DNA from: Cronobacter dublinensis subsp. dublinensis LMG 23823 | GTDB taxonomy: Bacteria; Pseudomonadota; Gammaproteobacteria; Enterobacterales; Enterobacteriaceae | Length of the DNA: 64,000 bases | NCBI RefSeq assembly: GCF_001277235.1 | Contig: NZ_CP012266.1 | Location: 1,116,001-1,180,000, forward strand | Direction of reading: 5' to 3' | Shown: positions 1 to 8,497 of the stretch, piece after piece | How the letters are laid out: every line of letters starts with the position of its first letter | Position numbering within the stretch: the stretch's first letter is position 1 | Made by a program: the position numbers and the translations under genes | The notes under the pieces: model-generated | Seen by the model: only the letters and a program-made list of their open reading frames with translations | Database searches by the model: none | Told to the model about the DNA's origin: nothing

Positions 1-149
1 GGGTGCTGAACCAGGTGATTACGCTGGGGCCCGAAGACGGGGTGGTCGCCGACGCGCTCATCACGTTCGTGTGTGTCGATCTTAAAACCCAGAAAGCGCT
101 GCCGATTGAAGGCGAACTGCGCGAAAAACTGGAAAATATCACAGGGTAA
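1..149 (+). CDS. fadM: FadM, long-chain acyl-CoA thioesterase III (3' end only)
   Basis: Only the last 48 codons are present (reading from base 3, stop TAA at 147-149). The fragment contains VVADALITFVCVDLKTQKAL and ends EGELREKLENITG, which closely matches the C-terminus of E. coli FadM (YbaW), a hotdog-fold thioesterase that hydrolyses acyl-CoA esters during beta-oxidation of unsaturated fatty acids. In E. coli fadM is next to queC; here CRISPR array 1 and a metallo-hydrolase gene have been placed between them. The start and catalytic region lie outside the window. Confidence 0.9.
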   Translation, partial: VLNQVITLGPEDGVVADALITFVCVDLKTQKALPIEGELREKLENITG

Positions 150-269
150 ATTCTGCAATCACGCTGCCTGTGCGTGTAGTCATGGACTTCCACTTACCGA
201 AAGCGAACAATCCGGTAGATGTTATCGGCTCGAAAGCACGCTGAAAAAAGGCTTTTAAAATCAACAGGG

Positions 270-362
270 CAGCCGCTCTTTAACAAGATGGGTTGTGAAG
301 TAAATGTTGGTAGAATGTTGGGGTCGATAAAATTTTAAAGAAAACAGCAGGTTGTTTTTAGA
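270..362 (+). promoter_or_regulatory. Leader of CRISPR array 1
   Basis: AT-rich, non-coding stretch directly before the first repeat. It shares with the leader of array 2 (27723-27818) the blocks GCTCTTTAA, GTTGGT(A/G)GA(A/T)TGTTGGG and GTTTTnAGA just before the repeat. These blocks also occur in E. coli type I-E leaders, where the leader holds the array promoter and the IHF and Cas1-Cas2 sites that direct spacer insertion. The transcription start was not identified. The rest of 150-269 holds nothing I can support. Confidence 0.75.
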
Positions 363-1367
363 GTGTTCCCCGCGCCAGCGGGGATAAACCGCGTCACGTA
401 CCGGCATTCAGACATACCTCGCCGTGTTCCCCGCGCCAGCGGGGATAAACCGGCCTGTTAACGGTGACCGAGAATGGCTGAGATGTGTTCCCCGCGCCAG
501 CGGGGATAAACCCCCGTCGTTCTCGCCGTGAATAACAAAAATGGCGTGTTCCCCGCGCCAGCGGGGATAAACCGTTTCCGCTTTCGTCGGCAGGCGCATT
601 AAGCAGGTGTTCCCCGCGCCAGCGGGGATAAACCGATGCTTACTCTCCAGCGCTGGGCGGCGGAAATGTGTTCCCCGCGCCAGCGGGGATAAACCGCGCG
701 TCACCATACCCGCCAAAACAACTGTACAGTGTTCCCCGCGCCAGCGGGGATAAACCGCTGACTGTGAGTTAACAAAGTCAGTCATGTATGTGTTCCCCGC
801 GCCAGCGGGGATAAACCGATTTCGATTCTGGTAGCCATATCTCACCAAATGTGTTCCCCGCGCCAGCGGGGATAAACCTTCCTGCTACCGCCTTTCGCTA
901 TAATTGCCACCGTGTTCCCCGCGCCAGCGGGGATAAACCGATGATATAGGTTAACCTATAATTTATTTCATCGTGTTCCCCGCGCCAGCGGGGATAAACC
1001 GTGGCGGATAATCGCGCGCTGGTCAGCCTTGCTGTGTTCCCCGCGCCAGCGGGGATAAACCGATTTTTAGCGGTACTGACGGAATTAAGTTTGAGTGTTC
1101 CCCGCGCCAGCGGGGATAAACCGAGCGCGCGGGCTTTCAATCAGCCGCTGCTGCTGTGTTCCCCGCGCCAGCGGGGATAAACCGCCAGGGTAGTTTTTCA
1201 CCCGATACCATAAAATGTGTTCCCCGCGCCAGCGGGGATAAACCGCGAATAAATTGCTAACCATGCTGCGCCTGACCGTGTTCCCCGCGCCAGCGGGGAT
1301 AAACCGCAAGAGCGATATTGGTTACCTGGCTCATACTGGTGTTCCCCGCGCCAGCGGGGATAAACCG
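363..1367 (+). CRISPR. CRISPR array 1, type I-E, 17 repeats and 16 spacers
   Basis: Repeats start at 363 and then every 61 bases up to 1339 (28-bp repeat GTGTTCCCCGCGC-C-AGCGGGG-ATAAACC plus a usually-G 29th base, 32-bp spacers). The repeat forms the CCCCGC/GCGGGG hairpin and ends with ATAAACCG, the 5' handle of I-E crRNAs. The leader is on the left, so the array is read rightward. All 17 repeats are intact, including the last, so the array shows no trailing decay. It lies about 17.5 kb from cas3 and must be served in trans. Repeats at 485 and 851 end in C and T instead of G. Its repeat differs from array 2 at position 14 (C here, G there). Confidence 0.98.
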
Positions 1368-1535
1368 AACCCGTTCGCCGCGGCGCAAAAAACGCATCTC
1401 TGTCACTCGTGCCAGCCCGAATATCCAGCTAACCACCCGCCAGGGCAATCCCTCCCAAACCCCATATTCTTCAGCAGCGTTTATACTTCAAAGCCAACAT
1501 GAAATTTCGCAACACTGCGCAACGAAGGAGAGGCT

Positions 1536-2372
1536 ATGCGGGTACACCATCTTAACTGCGGTTGTATGTGTCCTTTTGGCGGCGCGCTGTATGACGGCTT
1601 CAGCAAAGGGTTGCACGCGCATCTGATTTGCCACTGTCTGCTGATTGAAACTCAAAATAACGGACTGGTGCTGGTGGATACTGGCTTCGGCTGCGACGAT
1701 ATGCGCCATCCTGGCCGTCGTTTGCCCCTCTTTTTCCGGGCGCTGAATAACATTCAGTATCGCGAATCATTAACGGCGCTGCATCATATTAAGTCGCTCG
1801 GTTTTAAGCCGGAGGATGTACGGCACATTGTGCTGACGCATCTGGATTTCGATCATGCGGGCGGCATCAGCGATTTCCCGCAGGCACAGGTGCATCTGAT
1901 GCAGCGGGAAATGACCGCCGCCGACGGGCGAAGCACCTGGCTTGACAGCGCACGCTATCGGCCAGGGCAGTGGGGTAACCGGTCGGGCTGGCATGGCTAT
2001 CAGGCGCATGGCGAGCCGTGGTTTGGTTTCAGCGCTGTGCGCTCGCTTGACGGCCTGCCGCCGGAAATTTTGCTGATCCCGCTGCCGGGACATACCGAAG
2101 GCCACGCCGGTGTGGCGATTGATACCCCGCAGGGCTGGATGCTGCACGGCGGCGACGCGTGGTTTTATCGTGATGAGATGGCGGTGGACTCACACTGCAC
2201 GCCGGGGCTGCGTTTTTATCAGTGGATGATGCAGAAGGACAAATCGGCGCGGCTGGCGAATCAGAAAAGGCTGCGGAACCTGGCCGCAGACATAAACGCG
2301 GGCGTGACGCTGTTTTGCAGCCACGACGCCCGCGAATTCGAACGCGTCAGCGGTAAAAATCTGGCTATTTAA
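1536..2372 (+). CDS. MBL-fold metallo-hydrolase (AHL-lactonase-like)
   Basis: 278 residues with an AAGGAG ribosome binding site 6 bp before ATG. The metal-binding signature THLDFDHAGG lies at residues 101-110 (His102, Asp104, Asp106, His107), followed by GHTEGH (His186, His190) and HGGDAWF near residue 204. This is the layout of metallo-beta-lactamase-fold hydrolases related to N-acyl-homoserine lactonases; the second metal His of the usual HxHxDH is Asp here, as in many family members. No signal peptide is seen, so it is probably cytoplasmic. It converges on queC and overlaps its 3' end by 8 bp. The substrate cannot be told from sequence; a lactone or another small ester is an inference. Confidence 0.85.
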   Translation: MRVHHLNCGCMCPFGGALYDGFSKGLHAHLICHCLLIETQNNGLVLVDTGFGCDDMRHPGRRLPLFFRALNNIQYRESLTALHHIKSLGFKPEDVRHIVLTHLDFDHAGGISDFPQAQVHLMQREMTAADGRSTWLDSARYRPGQWGNRSGWHGYQAHGEPWFGFSAVRSLDGLPPEILLIPLPGHTEGHAGVAIDTPQGWMLHGGDAWFYRDEMAVDSHCTPGLRFYQWMMQKDKSARLANQKRLRNLAADINAGVTLFCSHDAREFERVSGKNLAI

Positions 2373-3060
2373 GCCCGGTTTTCTGCTTCATCGCGGCCAT
2401 CACGGCAGGCCGATCCGCCTGATACTCTGACAACCCGTTGGCGCGCAGATGGCAGGCGGCGCACTCGCCGCAGCCATCGCCCTGAATGCCGTTATAGCAG
2501 GTGAGCGTCTGCTGACGGATAACATCAAGCTTTCCCCAGTAATCCGCCAGCGCCCAGGTTTCGGCTTTATTCAGCCACATTAGCGGCGTCTCAAAGCGCA
2601 CATCGCGCGCCATACCGAGCGTGACGGCGTGATTAAGCGCTTTCACAAACTCGTCGCGGCAATCCGGGTAGCCGGAAAAATCGGTCTCGCAGACGCCGGT
2701 AATCACCGCTTCGGCCTGCACCTGATACGCGTAAACAGACGCCAGCGTCAGGAACAGAATATTGCGGCCCGGCACGAAGGTGCTCGGCAACCCTTCGGCG
2801 TCGGGATCGTAATCCGGCACCGGAATGCTGTCGCGCGTCAGGCTGCTGACCGCGAGTTCGTTAAGCAGCGTCACATCCAGCACTTTATGCGCCCGCGCGC
2901 CCAGCGATGCGGCAAGGGCGCTCGCGACATCAATCTCGGCGCGATGACGCTGACCGTAATCGAAGGTGACGCAATGCACTTCATCATATTGATGTAACGC
3001 CTGAATCAGGCAGGTGGTGGAGTCCTGGCCCCCGCTGAAGACCACAACAGCACGTTTCAT
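2365..3060 (-). CDS. queC: QueC, 7-cyano-7-deazaguanine synthase
   Basis: 231 residues starting MKRAVVVFSGGQDS, nearly identical in layout to E. coli QueC. QueC converts 7-carboxy-7-deazaguanine to preQ0 using ATP and ammonia in queuosine biosynthesis. The ATP-binding SGGQDS P-loop is at residues 9-14 and the zinc-binding cysteines are Cys188, Cys197, Cys200 and Cys203. The frame is open 33 codons further upstream, but the internal Met matches the family start. It follows ybaE by 28 bp on the same strand and may be co-transcribed with it. Confidence 0.97.
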   Translation of the reverse strand: MKRAVVVFSGGQDSTTCLIQALHQYDEVHCVTFDYGQRHRAEIDVASALAASLGARAHKVLDVTLLNELAVSSLTRDSIPVPDYDPDAEGLPSTFVPGRNILFLTLASVYAYQVQAEAVITGVCETDFSGYPDCRDEFVKALNHAVTLGMARDVRFETPLMWLNKAETWALADYWGKLDVIRQQTLTCYNGIQGDGCGECAACHLRANGLSEYQADRPAVMAAMKQKTGLK

Positions 3061-3088
3061 AAAGCCCCTGTCATTGAATAGCAAAACG

Positions 3089-4819
3089 TTATGGTAGCGC
3101 CGCATCGCCGCGCCCACCAGCTTCTTGCGGCGGCGGCAGCCACGCCCGGCTGAAATCAAACCAGCCGAGCGCGTTCAGTTCGATGCCGTTCACGCCGGGC
3201 GGCGCGCTTATCTGGTAGCGATAATTAAACAGTGGGGTGATAACGGCATCGTGCATCAGCGTCTGCCAGACCTGGCGCAGCGCCGCATTGCGGTTCCGAT
3301 CGTCCGGGTGGCTTTGCACCGCGTCCAGCGTGGCGTCGAGGTGCGCGCGCTGCGGACCGGTTAACAGATGCCGCCAGAGCGGATCGCAGCGCAGCCACTG
3401 CTCCAGCGTATACTCCGGCGCCTCGCCAATCAGCCGGTCGCCCATCACGATATCCGCCTGCGGCAGCAGTCTGCAGCCCTCCCAGTTTTTCGCGTTATGA
3501 AAATGCAACGTCAGGGCGCATCCGCGCTCTGCCAGAAACGCCTGAAGCTGGCGGGCCATGACCGGCAACTCCACCGGCAGATGATAGACCAGCGTCAGTG
3601 AAGGCGGCAGCGGCGGCGGCGGTTCGTCGGGCCACGTCGGTAGCCCCCAGCCGGGCAGCAGTTCATTGCTGGGCGTGATCAGATGCTCATCAAGCGGCAG
3701 GGAGTCGATCGTGCCGCTGCGGTGAATCAGTTGCATCAGCCAGCGCGCCTGCGCGCGCGATAAGCGCCCGTTCTGACGAATGGCGAGATAACAGAATCCG
3801 AGGCTGATGCTGTTGCTCACCGGGCGCAGATGCTGGAGTTCTTCCGGCTGGCCGATAGCAATCTGCACCGGGTGGCGGCAACTGGTGCCGAGCGCGCTGT
3901 CGAACAGATCCGGCGTTATCCAGTACTCGACCGCTTTTAAAAGCGGATGCCCGAGGTGATAAAACGCGTGGCTTTCAATGCGCACCAGTTCAGGGGTGAA
4001 TGCCGCAAGCCGGAACGGGCCGCAGCCGAGCGATATGTCGTCCGGGTGCGCCAGATAGCTGCCGTGGCTGGCAAACCGCCATGCCAGCCAGTAGTCCGGG
4101 CGGTTCAGGTCAACGCGCAGGCAGTGTGAGTGTTCAACGGTAATGTTGTTTACGCTGGCGAAGAGCTGGCGCAGGGCGTCAAGCTCAAGCAACTGTTGCA
4201 GCCGTCGCTGCAACTGCGCGGCGTCCACCGGCTCCTGGTTATGCCAGCGCAGGGTGGAGCGCAGATAAAAGCGCCAGCTGAGCCCGTCCGGTGACACGTG
4301 CCAGTGATGGGCCATATCGCCTTGCGGGTGCGCGCTGTGCGGGGTAAACCTCGTCAGGCCGCTGAAGATGTGCCGGGCGAGGTGCTGTTCGGCGCGGCCT
4401 TTCGCAAAGCCGGGCGTCAGCGGCTCAAGCGGGCGGTAGTACGGAATGCGCAGCGTCGGCGTGTCGTTGTGCCACTGGCCGCCCAGAAACGGCTGCAGCA
4501 GCTGACGCAACTGGCCGGACGCGAGCTGCGCGAGTGTGAGCGCGTTGTGATGCTGGCCCTGGCTTAACACCGTTTCCATCATGCCGGCGCGCACGGTTTG
4601 CGGCGAAACCAGAAACGTTAATTCGCCGCGTTTGCCGCGGCCCGACTGCGCGCGCCAGCGCAGCCAGCCTGCATCTTCAAGCTGGCGCAGCAGCGTGCGG
4701 ACGTGACGCTCGCTGCAAAAACAGCGCGCGGCGAGTTCTGCGACAGTGACGGCCTGCGGTTCGCCTTCCGACGGTTGCCACAGGCGCTGGAACTGATTAA
4801 GCCGGTTCAGAAGGCGCAT
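3089..4819 (-). CDS. ybaE: YbaE, SgrR-family regulator with a solute-binding domain
   Basis: 576 residues, co-linear with E. coli YbaE (566). An N-terminal winged-helix region (about 1-110, CFCSERHVRTLLRQ) is followed by an oligopeptide-binding-protein-like domain, as in the sugar-phosphate-stress regulator SgrR. The SGRGKRGEL segment follows the HTH. The regulated genes and ligand of YbaE are not known to me. It is divergent from cof across 90 bp that contain an 8-bp inverted repeat, which would suit autoregulation, and it lies directly upstream of queC. Confidence 0.9.
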   Translation of the reverse strand: MRLLNRLNQFQRLWQPSEGEPQAVTVAELAARCFCSERHVRTLLRQLEDAGWLRWRAQSGRGKRGELTFLVSPQTVRAGMMETVLSQGQHHNALTLAQLASGQLRQLLQPFLGGQWHNDTPTLRIPYYRPLEPLTPGFAKGRAEQHLARHIFSGLTRFTPHSAHPQGDMAHHWHVSPDGLSWRFYLRSTLRWHNQEPVDAAQLQRRLQQLLELDALRQLFASVNNITVEHSHCLRVDLNRPDYWLAWRFASHGSYLAHPDDISLGCGPFRLAAFTPELVRIESHAFYHLGHPLLKAVEYWITPDLFDSALGTSCRHPVQIAIGQPEELQHLRPVSNSISLGFCYLAIRQNGRLSRAQARWLMQLIHRSGTIDSLPLDEHLITPSNELLPGWGLPTWPDEPPPPLPPSLTLVYHLPVELPVMARQLQAFLAERGCALTLHFHNAKNWEGCRLLPQADIVMGDRLIGEAPEYTLEQWLRCDPLWRHLLTGPQRAHLDATLDAVQSHPDDRNRNAALRQVWQTLMHDAVITPLFNYRYQISAPPGVNGIELNALGWFDFSRAWLPPPQEAGGRGDAALP

Positions 4820-4827
4820 AGAAAACC

Positions 4828-4864
4828 CGGAACAATTTTTCGTAACTATTCACTATTTGTTCCG
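4828..4864. promoter_or_regulatory. 8-bp inverted repeat in the ybaE/cof divergent promoter
   Basis: CGGAACAA at 4828-4835 is exactly repeated in inverse as TTGTTCCG at 4857-4864 with 21 bp between. Half-site centres lie 29 bp apart, about three helical turns, and the pair sits between two divergent starts. It is a candidate operator for YbaE; that link is inference. Confidence 0.4.
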
Positions 4865-4909
4865 TATATGCCAGGCAATACTGCCTGTCAACCGCAGGAG
4901 GGATGACAG

Positions 4910-5710
4910 ATGGTACGACTGGCTGCTTTTGATATGGATGGTACGCTACTGATGCCCGATCACCGCGCGGGCGAGGCAACACGGGCGACGCTACGTCGCC
5001 TACAGGCGCGCGGCGTTACGCTCGCGTTCGCAACGGGCCGTCATCTGCTTGATATGCGCCCGATGTTGCAGGAGATAGCGCCAGGCGCTTTTCTCATCAC
5101 CGGTAACGGTACGCGCATTCATGCGCCGTCCGGCGAGCGGCTGCTGGCAAACGATCTACCGCCGCAGGTCGCCGACACGGTGCTGCACGGTCACTGGAAC
5201 ACCTCCGCCAGCGTGCATGTGTTTAACGACAGCGGCTGGCTCACGGATAGAGACATTCCGGCGCTGCTGCAGGCCCACAGCTGGAGCGGTTTTCGCTATC
5301 AGCTCACCGACCTGCAGCGTCTTCCCGCACATGAAGTGACGAAAATTTGCTTCGTCGCCGACCATGCCACGCTCTGCACGCTGCGCACGGCGCTAAGCCA
5401 TGCGCTTGGTACGCAGGCGCATCTGTGCTTTTCCGCGAGCGACTGCCTTGAGGTTCTGCCGCCCGATTGCAATAAAGGCGCCGCATTACAGGCGCTGGCT
5501 CAGCACCTGGGTATCGACATGGTGGAGTGTATGGCGTTCGGCGATGCGATGAACGATCGCGAAATGTTATTGCTGGCGGGGAAGGGGCTGATTATGGGGA
5601 ATGCGATGCCGGAGCTTATCGCGGCGCTGCCTCATCTGCCGGTTATCGGGCATTGCAACAGTGAGGCAGTCGCACACTATTTGACGGATTGGCTGGACAC
5701 GACACCTTAA
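4910..5710 (+). CDS. cof: Cof, HAD-superfamily HMP-PP phosphatase
   Basis: 266 residues, ATG preceded by AGGAGG at 8 bp. HAD motif I is FDMDGTL (Asp8 nucleophile, Asp10), with CNKGAAL and the acidic motif FGDAMNDREM in the C-terminal half, typical of the Cof subfamily with a C2 cap. In E. coli Cof hydrolyses the thiamin precursor 4-amino-2-methyl-5-hydroxymethylpyrimidine pyrophosphate and other small phosphates. It is monocistronic and ends at a strong terminator shared with the convergent gene. Assignment rests on close similarity and synteny with E. coli cof. Confidence 0.95.
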   Translation: MVRLAAFDMDGTLLMPDHRAGEATRATLRRLQARGVTLAFATGRHLLDMRPMLQEIAPGAFLITGNGTRIHAPSGERLLANDLPPQVADTVLHGHWNTSASVHVFNDSGWLTDRDIPALLQAHSWSGFRYQLTDLQRLPAHEVTKICFVADHATLCTLRTALSHALGTQAHLCFSASDCLEVLPPDCNKGAALQALAQHLGIDMVECMAFGDAMNDREMLLLAGKGLIMGNAMPELIAALPHLPVIGHCNSEAVAHYLTDWLDTTP

Positions 5711-5742
5711 TGATTCCCCCGAATGATGAGGCATTCCAGCAA

Positions 5743-5767
5743 GCCGGGGCTATCCCCGGCTTTTTTT
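5743..5767. terminator. Terminator between cof and the coiled-coil gene
   Basis: GCCGGGG-CTAT-CCCCGGC stem followed by seven T. AAGCC on the left arm also gives a T-run on the other strand, so it can serve both convergent genes. Confidence 0.9.
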
Positions 5768-8486
5768 ACTTCCCGGCGCTTATCGTTACCGTCAGCTTCA
5801 TTAACGAATAGTTGAAAAGCTCCGGCGGCATGGTGTCCGGGTTATAGAGATCGCCTGCGAAGCAGTAAACCTCCATCACGCCGCCCCGTTTACCCAGTTC
5901 CAGCGCCTGCTGGAAGATGTACGGCAGGTTTTCGTCATAGGTCACCGGCACATTGGCGTTATCATTGAGCACGCGGCCATCAACCGTCGCCTCTTTAAAG
6001 GCGACATTGACGGTCTCGCCGGGCGCGATGGCTTTTTTGCCCGCTTTGGTCTGAATAAAGAACAGCGACTTGTTCCGTTTGAGCAGTTTTTTCTGCGCGG
6101 TTATTTTCTCAAGTTGATTAATGCCCGCCTCGTATTTCTTCTCTTCGCGGCTCGACAGCTCTTTGAGCATCGATTCATGTAACGTCAGCAGCAGTTTCGG
6201 CTCGATCGCGACTTTTTGCGCCAGGCCATCTTTGATACCCATCAGCAGAAGCGGCAGATCCGTTTTGATGCCGAGATCGGTCATCTGATCCATGCTCTTT
6301 TGCACCAGCCGCGAGAACATCACGCCGTTCGCGTAAGACTGCTTGCTCGCCTTATCCTTGAGCGAGGCGGCGTTCGCCTCCGGCCCGGTTTGGCTGGCGG
6401 TTTGCGTCTGCGCGGCGGTCCCGGCTTTCAGCTTCTCCGCCTGCGCCAGCAGCTCGGCTTTCAGCTTCTCCGCCTGCGCCAGCAGCTCGGCTTTCTCTTT
6501 CTCGGCCTGCGCTTTTTGCGCGGCGTTTTCCGCGTTCAGGCTCGCCAGTTTATCGGTAAGCTCCTGATTAGCGCGTTTCAGCGTCTCCAGCTCGGTTTGC
6601 GCTTTTTGCTGGTCGGTCGCGGTGGCCGTGCTCAACGCTTTCGCCGTCTGCATCTCAGCTTTAAGCGCGAGCAGCGTTTTTTCCGACGCCTGTAGCTGGT
6701 TTTCTTTGTCTGTGAGCGACTGCTTCAGCGTCGTGATTTCCGCCTGCGCAGTGGTGAGTTGCTGGTTCAGCGCCTCTTTGGCCGCCGCTATCTGCGCGGC
6801 CTGTTGCTGCTGGCTCTGTAGCGCTCTGTCTTTATCGCTCTCGCTGCCCTTGATGCTGGCAAGCGCCGCCTCAAGCGCCGTCGCTTTCTCCTGCGTGCGG
6901 GTAACGAGCGCGGTCGAGGCGTTTAGTTTCTCGGTTAGTGCGGCGATTTGCGCGTTCAGTGCCGCTTCTGCCGCCTGGTTTTTTTGCAACAGCGCAGCCT
7001 GTTCCGCCTGGTTTTTTTTCAGTTTCTCTTTTTCTTCTTTGCTGAGCGTACTGGTTTTAAGCTCCAGCAGGTCGTTTTGCTGTTTCAGCGCGGCCACCTC
7101 ATTGACGCGTTTATCAAGCTCCGCCTGCAGCGCCTGGGTTTTCTGGTTCAGCGCGTCAACACTCTGGGCGTTTTGCTTCGCAAGCGTCGCTTTCTCCTGC
7201 TCCAGCTGCGCGAGCTGTTTTTGCAGGGCGCTTTCGCTTTGCGCGTGGTCAGCGCCAGATTTTTTCAGCGCCGCCAGCTCAGCCGCGCGTTTATCAAGCT
7301 CCGCCTGCAGCGCCTGGGTTTTCTGGTTCAGCGCGCCAACACTCTGCGCGTTTTGCTTCGCAAGCGCCGCTTTCTCCTGCTCCAGCTGCGCGAGCTGTTT
7401 TTGCAGCGCGCTTTCGCTTTGCGCGTGGTCAGCGCCCGCTTTTTTCAGCGCCGCCAGATCAGCCGCGCGTTTATCGAGCTCCGCCTGCAGCGCCTGGGTT
7501 TTCTGGTTCAGCGCGTCAACACTTTGCGTGTTTTGCTTCGCAAGCGTCGCTTTTTCCTGCTCCAGCTGCGCGAGCTGTTTTTGCAGGGCACTTTCGCTTT
7601 GCGCGTGGTCAGCGCCTGCTTTTTTCAGCGCCGCCAGATCAGCCGCGCGTTTATCGAGCTCGGCCTGCAGCGCCTGGGTTTTCTGGTTCAGCGCGTCAAC
7701 ACTCTGGGCGTTTTGCTTCGCAAGCGTCGCTTTCTCCTGCTCCAGCTGCGCGAGCTGTTTTTGCAGGGCGCTTTCGCTTTGCACGCGTTTATCGCCCGCG
7801 TTTTTCAGCGCGACCAGTTCTCCGGCGCGCTTATTCAGCTCAGCGCGCAGTGCCTGCATATCATTGTTAAAACGCGTTGTGCTCTGCGTGTTTTGCTGTG
7901 CGAGCGCGGCTTTTTCCTGCTCAAGGCGGGCAATCTGTTTTTGCAGCGCGCTTTCGCTGACGGCATGGGTATCGCTTGTTTTTTTAAGCGCCGCGAGCTC
8001 TGCGGTTTTACTGGCGAGCGTCGCCTGAAGTTCAGCGGTTTTTTGCTCCAGCGCTTCAATACGCGCGGCCTGCTGCGTAGTGGTGACGGCTTGATCGCGC
8101 TGCGCGTTTTGCAGGCTGCGGTTGAGACGATCGTTTTCTTTGGCAAGCGCGCTGTTGTCTTTCAGTAGCTGCGCGTTCTGTGCTTCCAGTGCGTCGGAAG
8201 CGCCGAGGCTTTTTTTCTCCTGTTCCGCCGCTTTGAGCTGTTTTTTCAGCCGGGCAATTTCCTGCTGGAGATCGTTTATCTGCGCGCGCGAGGCGGACGG
8301 CGTTTGCGGACGTCTGGTGGGTTCAGGGAAGTCCATCGGTTTCACGTCGATTTGCTGAATGGTCGAGAGAAAATCATTTCCCTGCGCGACACGGTTATTT
8401 TGCGCAGCCCAGGATGACTGCCCGCTCAGCGCCAGCATCAGCATGCAGGAGAGCACGCTTTTGCGGCTTGTTATTCTTCCCTTCAT
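5766..8486 (-). CDS. Exported coiled-coil protein with 60-residue repeats and an FKBP-N-like C-terminal region
   Basis: About 906 residues from MKGRITSRKS, which has GAGAGGTG upstream at good spacing; an ATG five codons earlier overlaps the preceding gene's stop and is less likely. A signal peptide ends near SSWA. Residues roughly 60-690 are heptad-rich coiled coil (Ala, Gln, Lys, Glu), including four nearly identical 60-residue units (ALQAELDKRAADLAALKKAG...). The C-terminal 200 residues contain KQSYANGVMFSRLVQKSMDQ, which resembles the dimerisation region of FkpA/FKBP-type isomerases, then an FKBP-like fold without obvious catalytic residues. It follows a lipoprotein gene directly. A periplasmic tether or scaffold is an inference; I do not recognise a named homologue. 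Confidence 0.75.
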   Translation of the reverse strand: MKGRITSRKSVLSCMLMLALSGQSSWAAQNNRVAQGNDFLSTIQQIDVKPMDFPEPTRRPQTPSASRAQINDLQQEIARLKKQLKAAEQEKKSLGASDALEAQNAQLLKDNSALAKENDRLNRSLQNAQRDQAVTTTQQAARIEALEQKTAELQATLASKTAELAALKKTSDTHAVSESALQKQIARLEQEKAALAQQNTQSTTRFNNDMQALRAELNKRAGELVALKNAGDKRVQSESALQKQLAQLEQEKATLAKQNAQSVDALNQKTQALQAELDKRAADLAALKKAGADHAQSESALQKQLAQLEQEKATLAKQNTQSVDALNQKTQALQAELDKRAADLAALKKAGADHAQSESALQKQLAQLEQEKAALAKQNAQSVGALNQKTQALQAELDKRAAELAALKKSGADHAQSESALQKQLAQLEQEKATLAKQNAQSVDALNQKTQALQAELDKRVNEVAALKQQNDLLELKTSTLSKEEKEKLKKNQAEQAALLQKNQAAEAALNAQIAALTEKLNASTALVTRTQEKATALEAALASIKGSESDKDRALQSQQQQAAQIAAAKEALNQQLTTAQAEITTLKQSLTDKENQLQASEKTLLALKAEMQTAKALSTATATDQQKAQTELETLKRANQELTDKLASLNAENAAQKAQAEKEKAELLAQAEKLKAELLAQAEKLKAGTAAQTQTASQTGPEANAASLKDKASKQSYANGVMFSRLVQKSMDQMTDLGIKTDLPLLLMGIKDGLAQKVAIEPKLLLTLHESMLKELSSREEKKYEAGINQLEKITAQKKLLKRNKSLFFIQTKAGKKAIAPGETVNVAFKEATVDGRVLNDNANVPVTYDENLPYIFQQALELGKRGGVMEVYCFAGDLYNPDTMPPELFNYSLMKLTVTISAGK
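7108..7785. repeat. Tandem 180-bp coding repeats (about 3.8 copies)
   Basis: Sequence blocks recur with an exact 180-bp period; for example the block starting ttctggttcagcgcg is at 7141, 7321, 7501 and 7681 with only a few differences. More diverged copies continue to about 8050. The period is a multiple of three and of the 60-residue protein unit, so copy number can change by recombination without loss of frame. Confidence 0.95.
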
Positions 8487-8497
8487 CCCATCACCTC

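Noticed and set aside
73..258. 61-codon frame at the left edge
   Set aside because: It overlaps the true fadM frame and runs into the leader; no start signal.
408..1502. Open frames on both strands across array 1 with repeating RFIPAGAGNT or YPRWRGEH peptides
   Set aside because: They are translations of the CRISPR repeats. The 61-bp period shifts frame each unit and there are no ribosome binding sites.
6622..8168. Long open frames (up to 468 codons) opposite the coiled-coil gene
   Set aside because: Low-complexity Ser/Ala/Phe or Arg/Leu-rich shadows of the 180-bp repeats, with no start signals.
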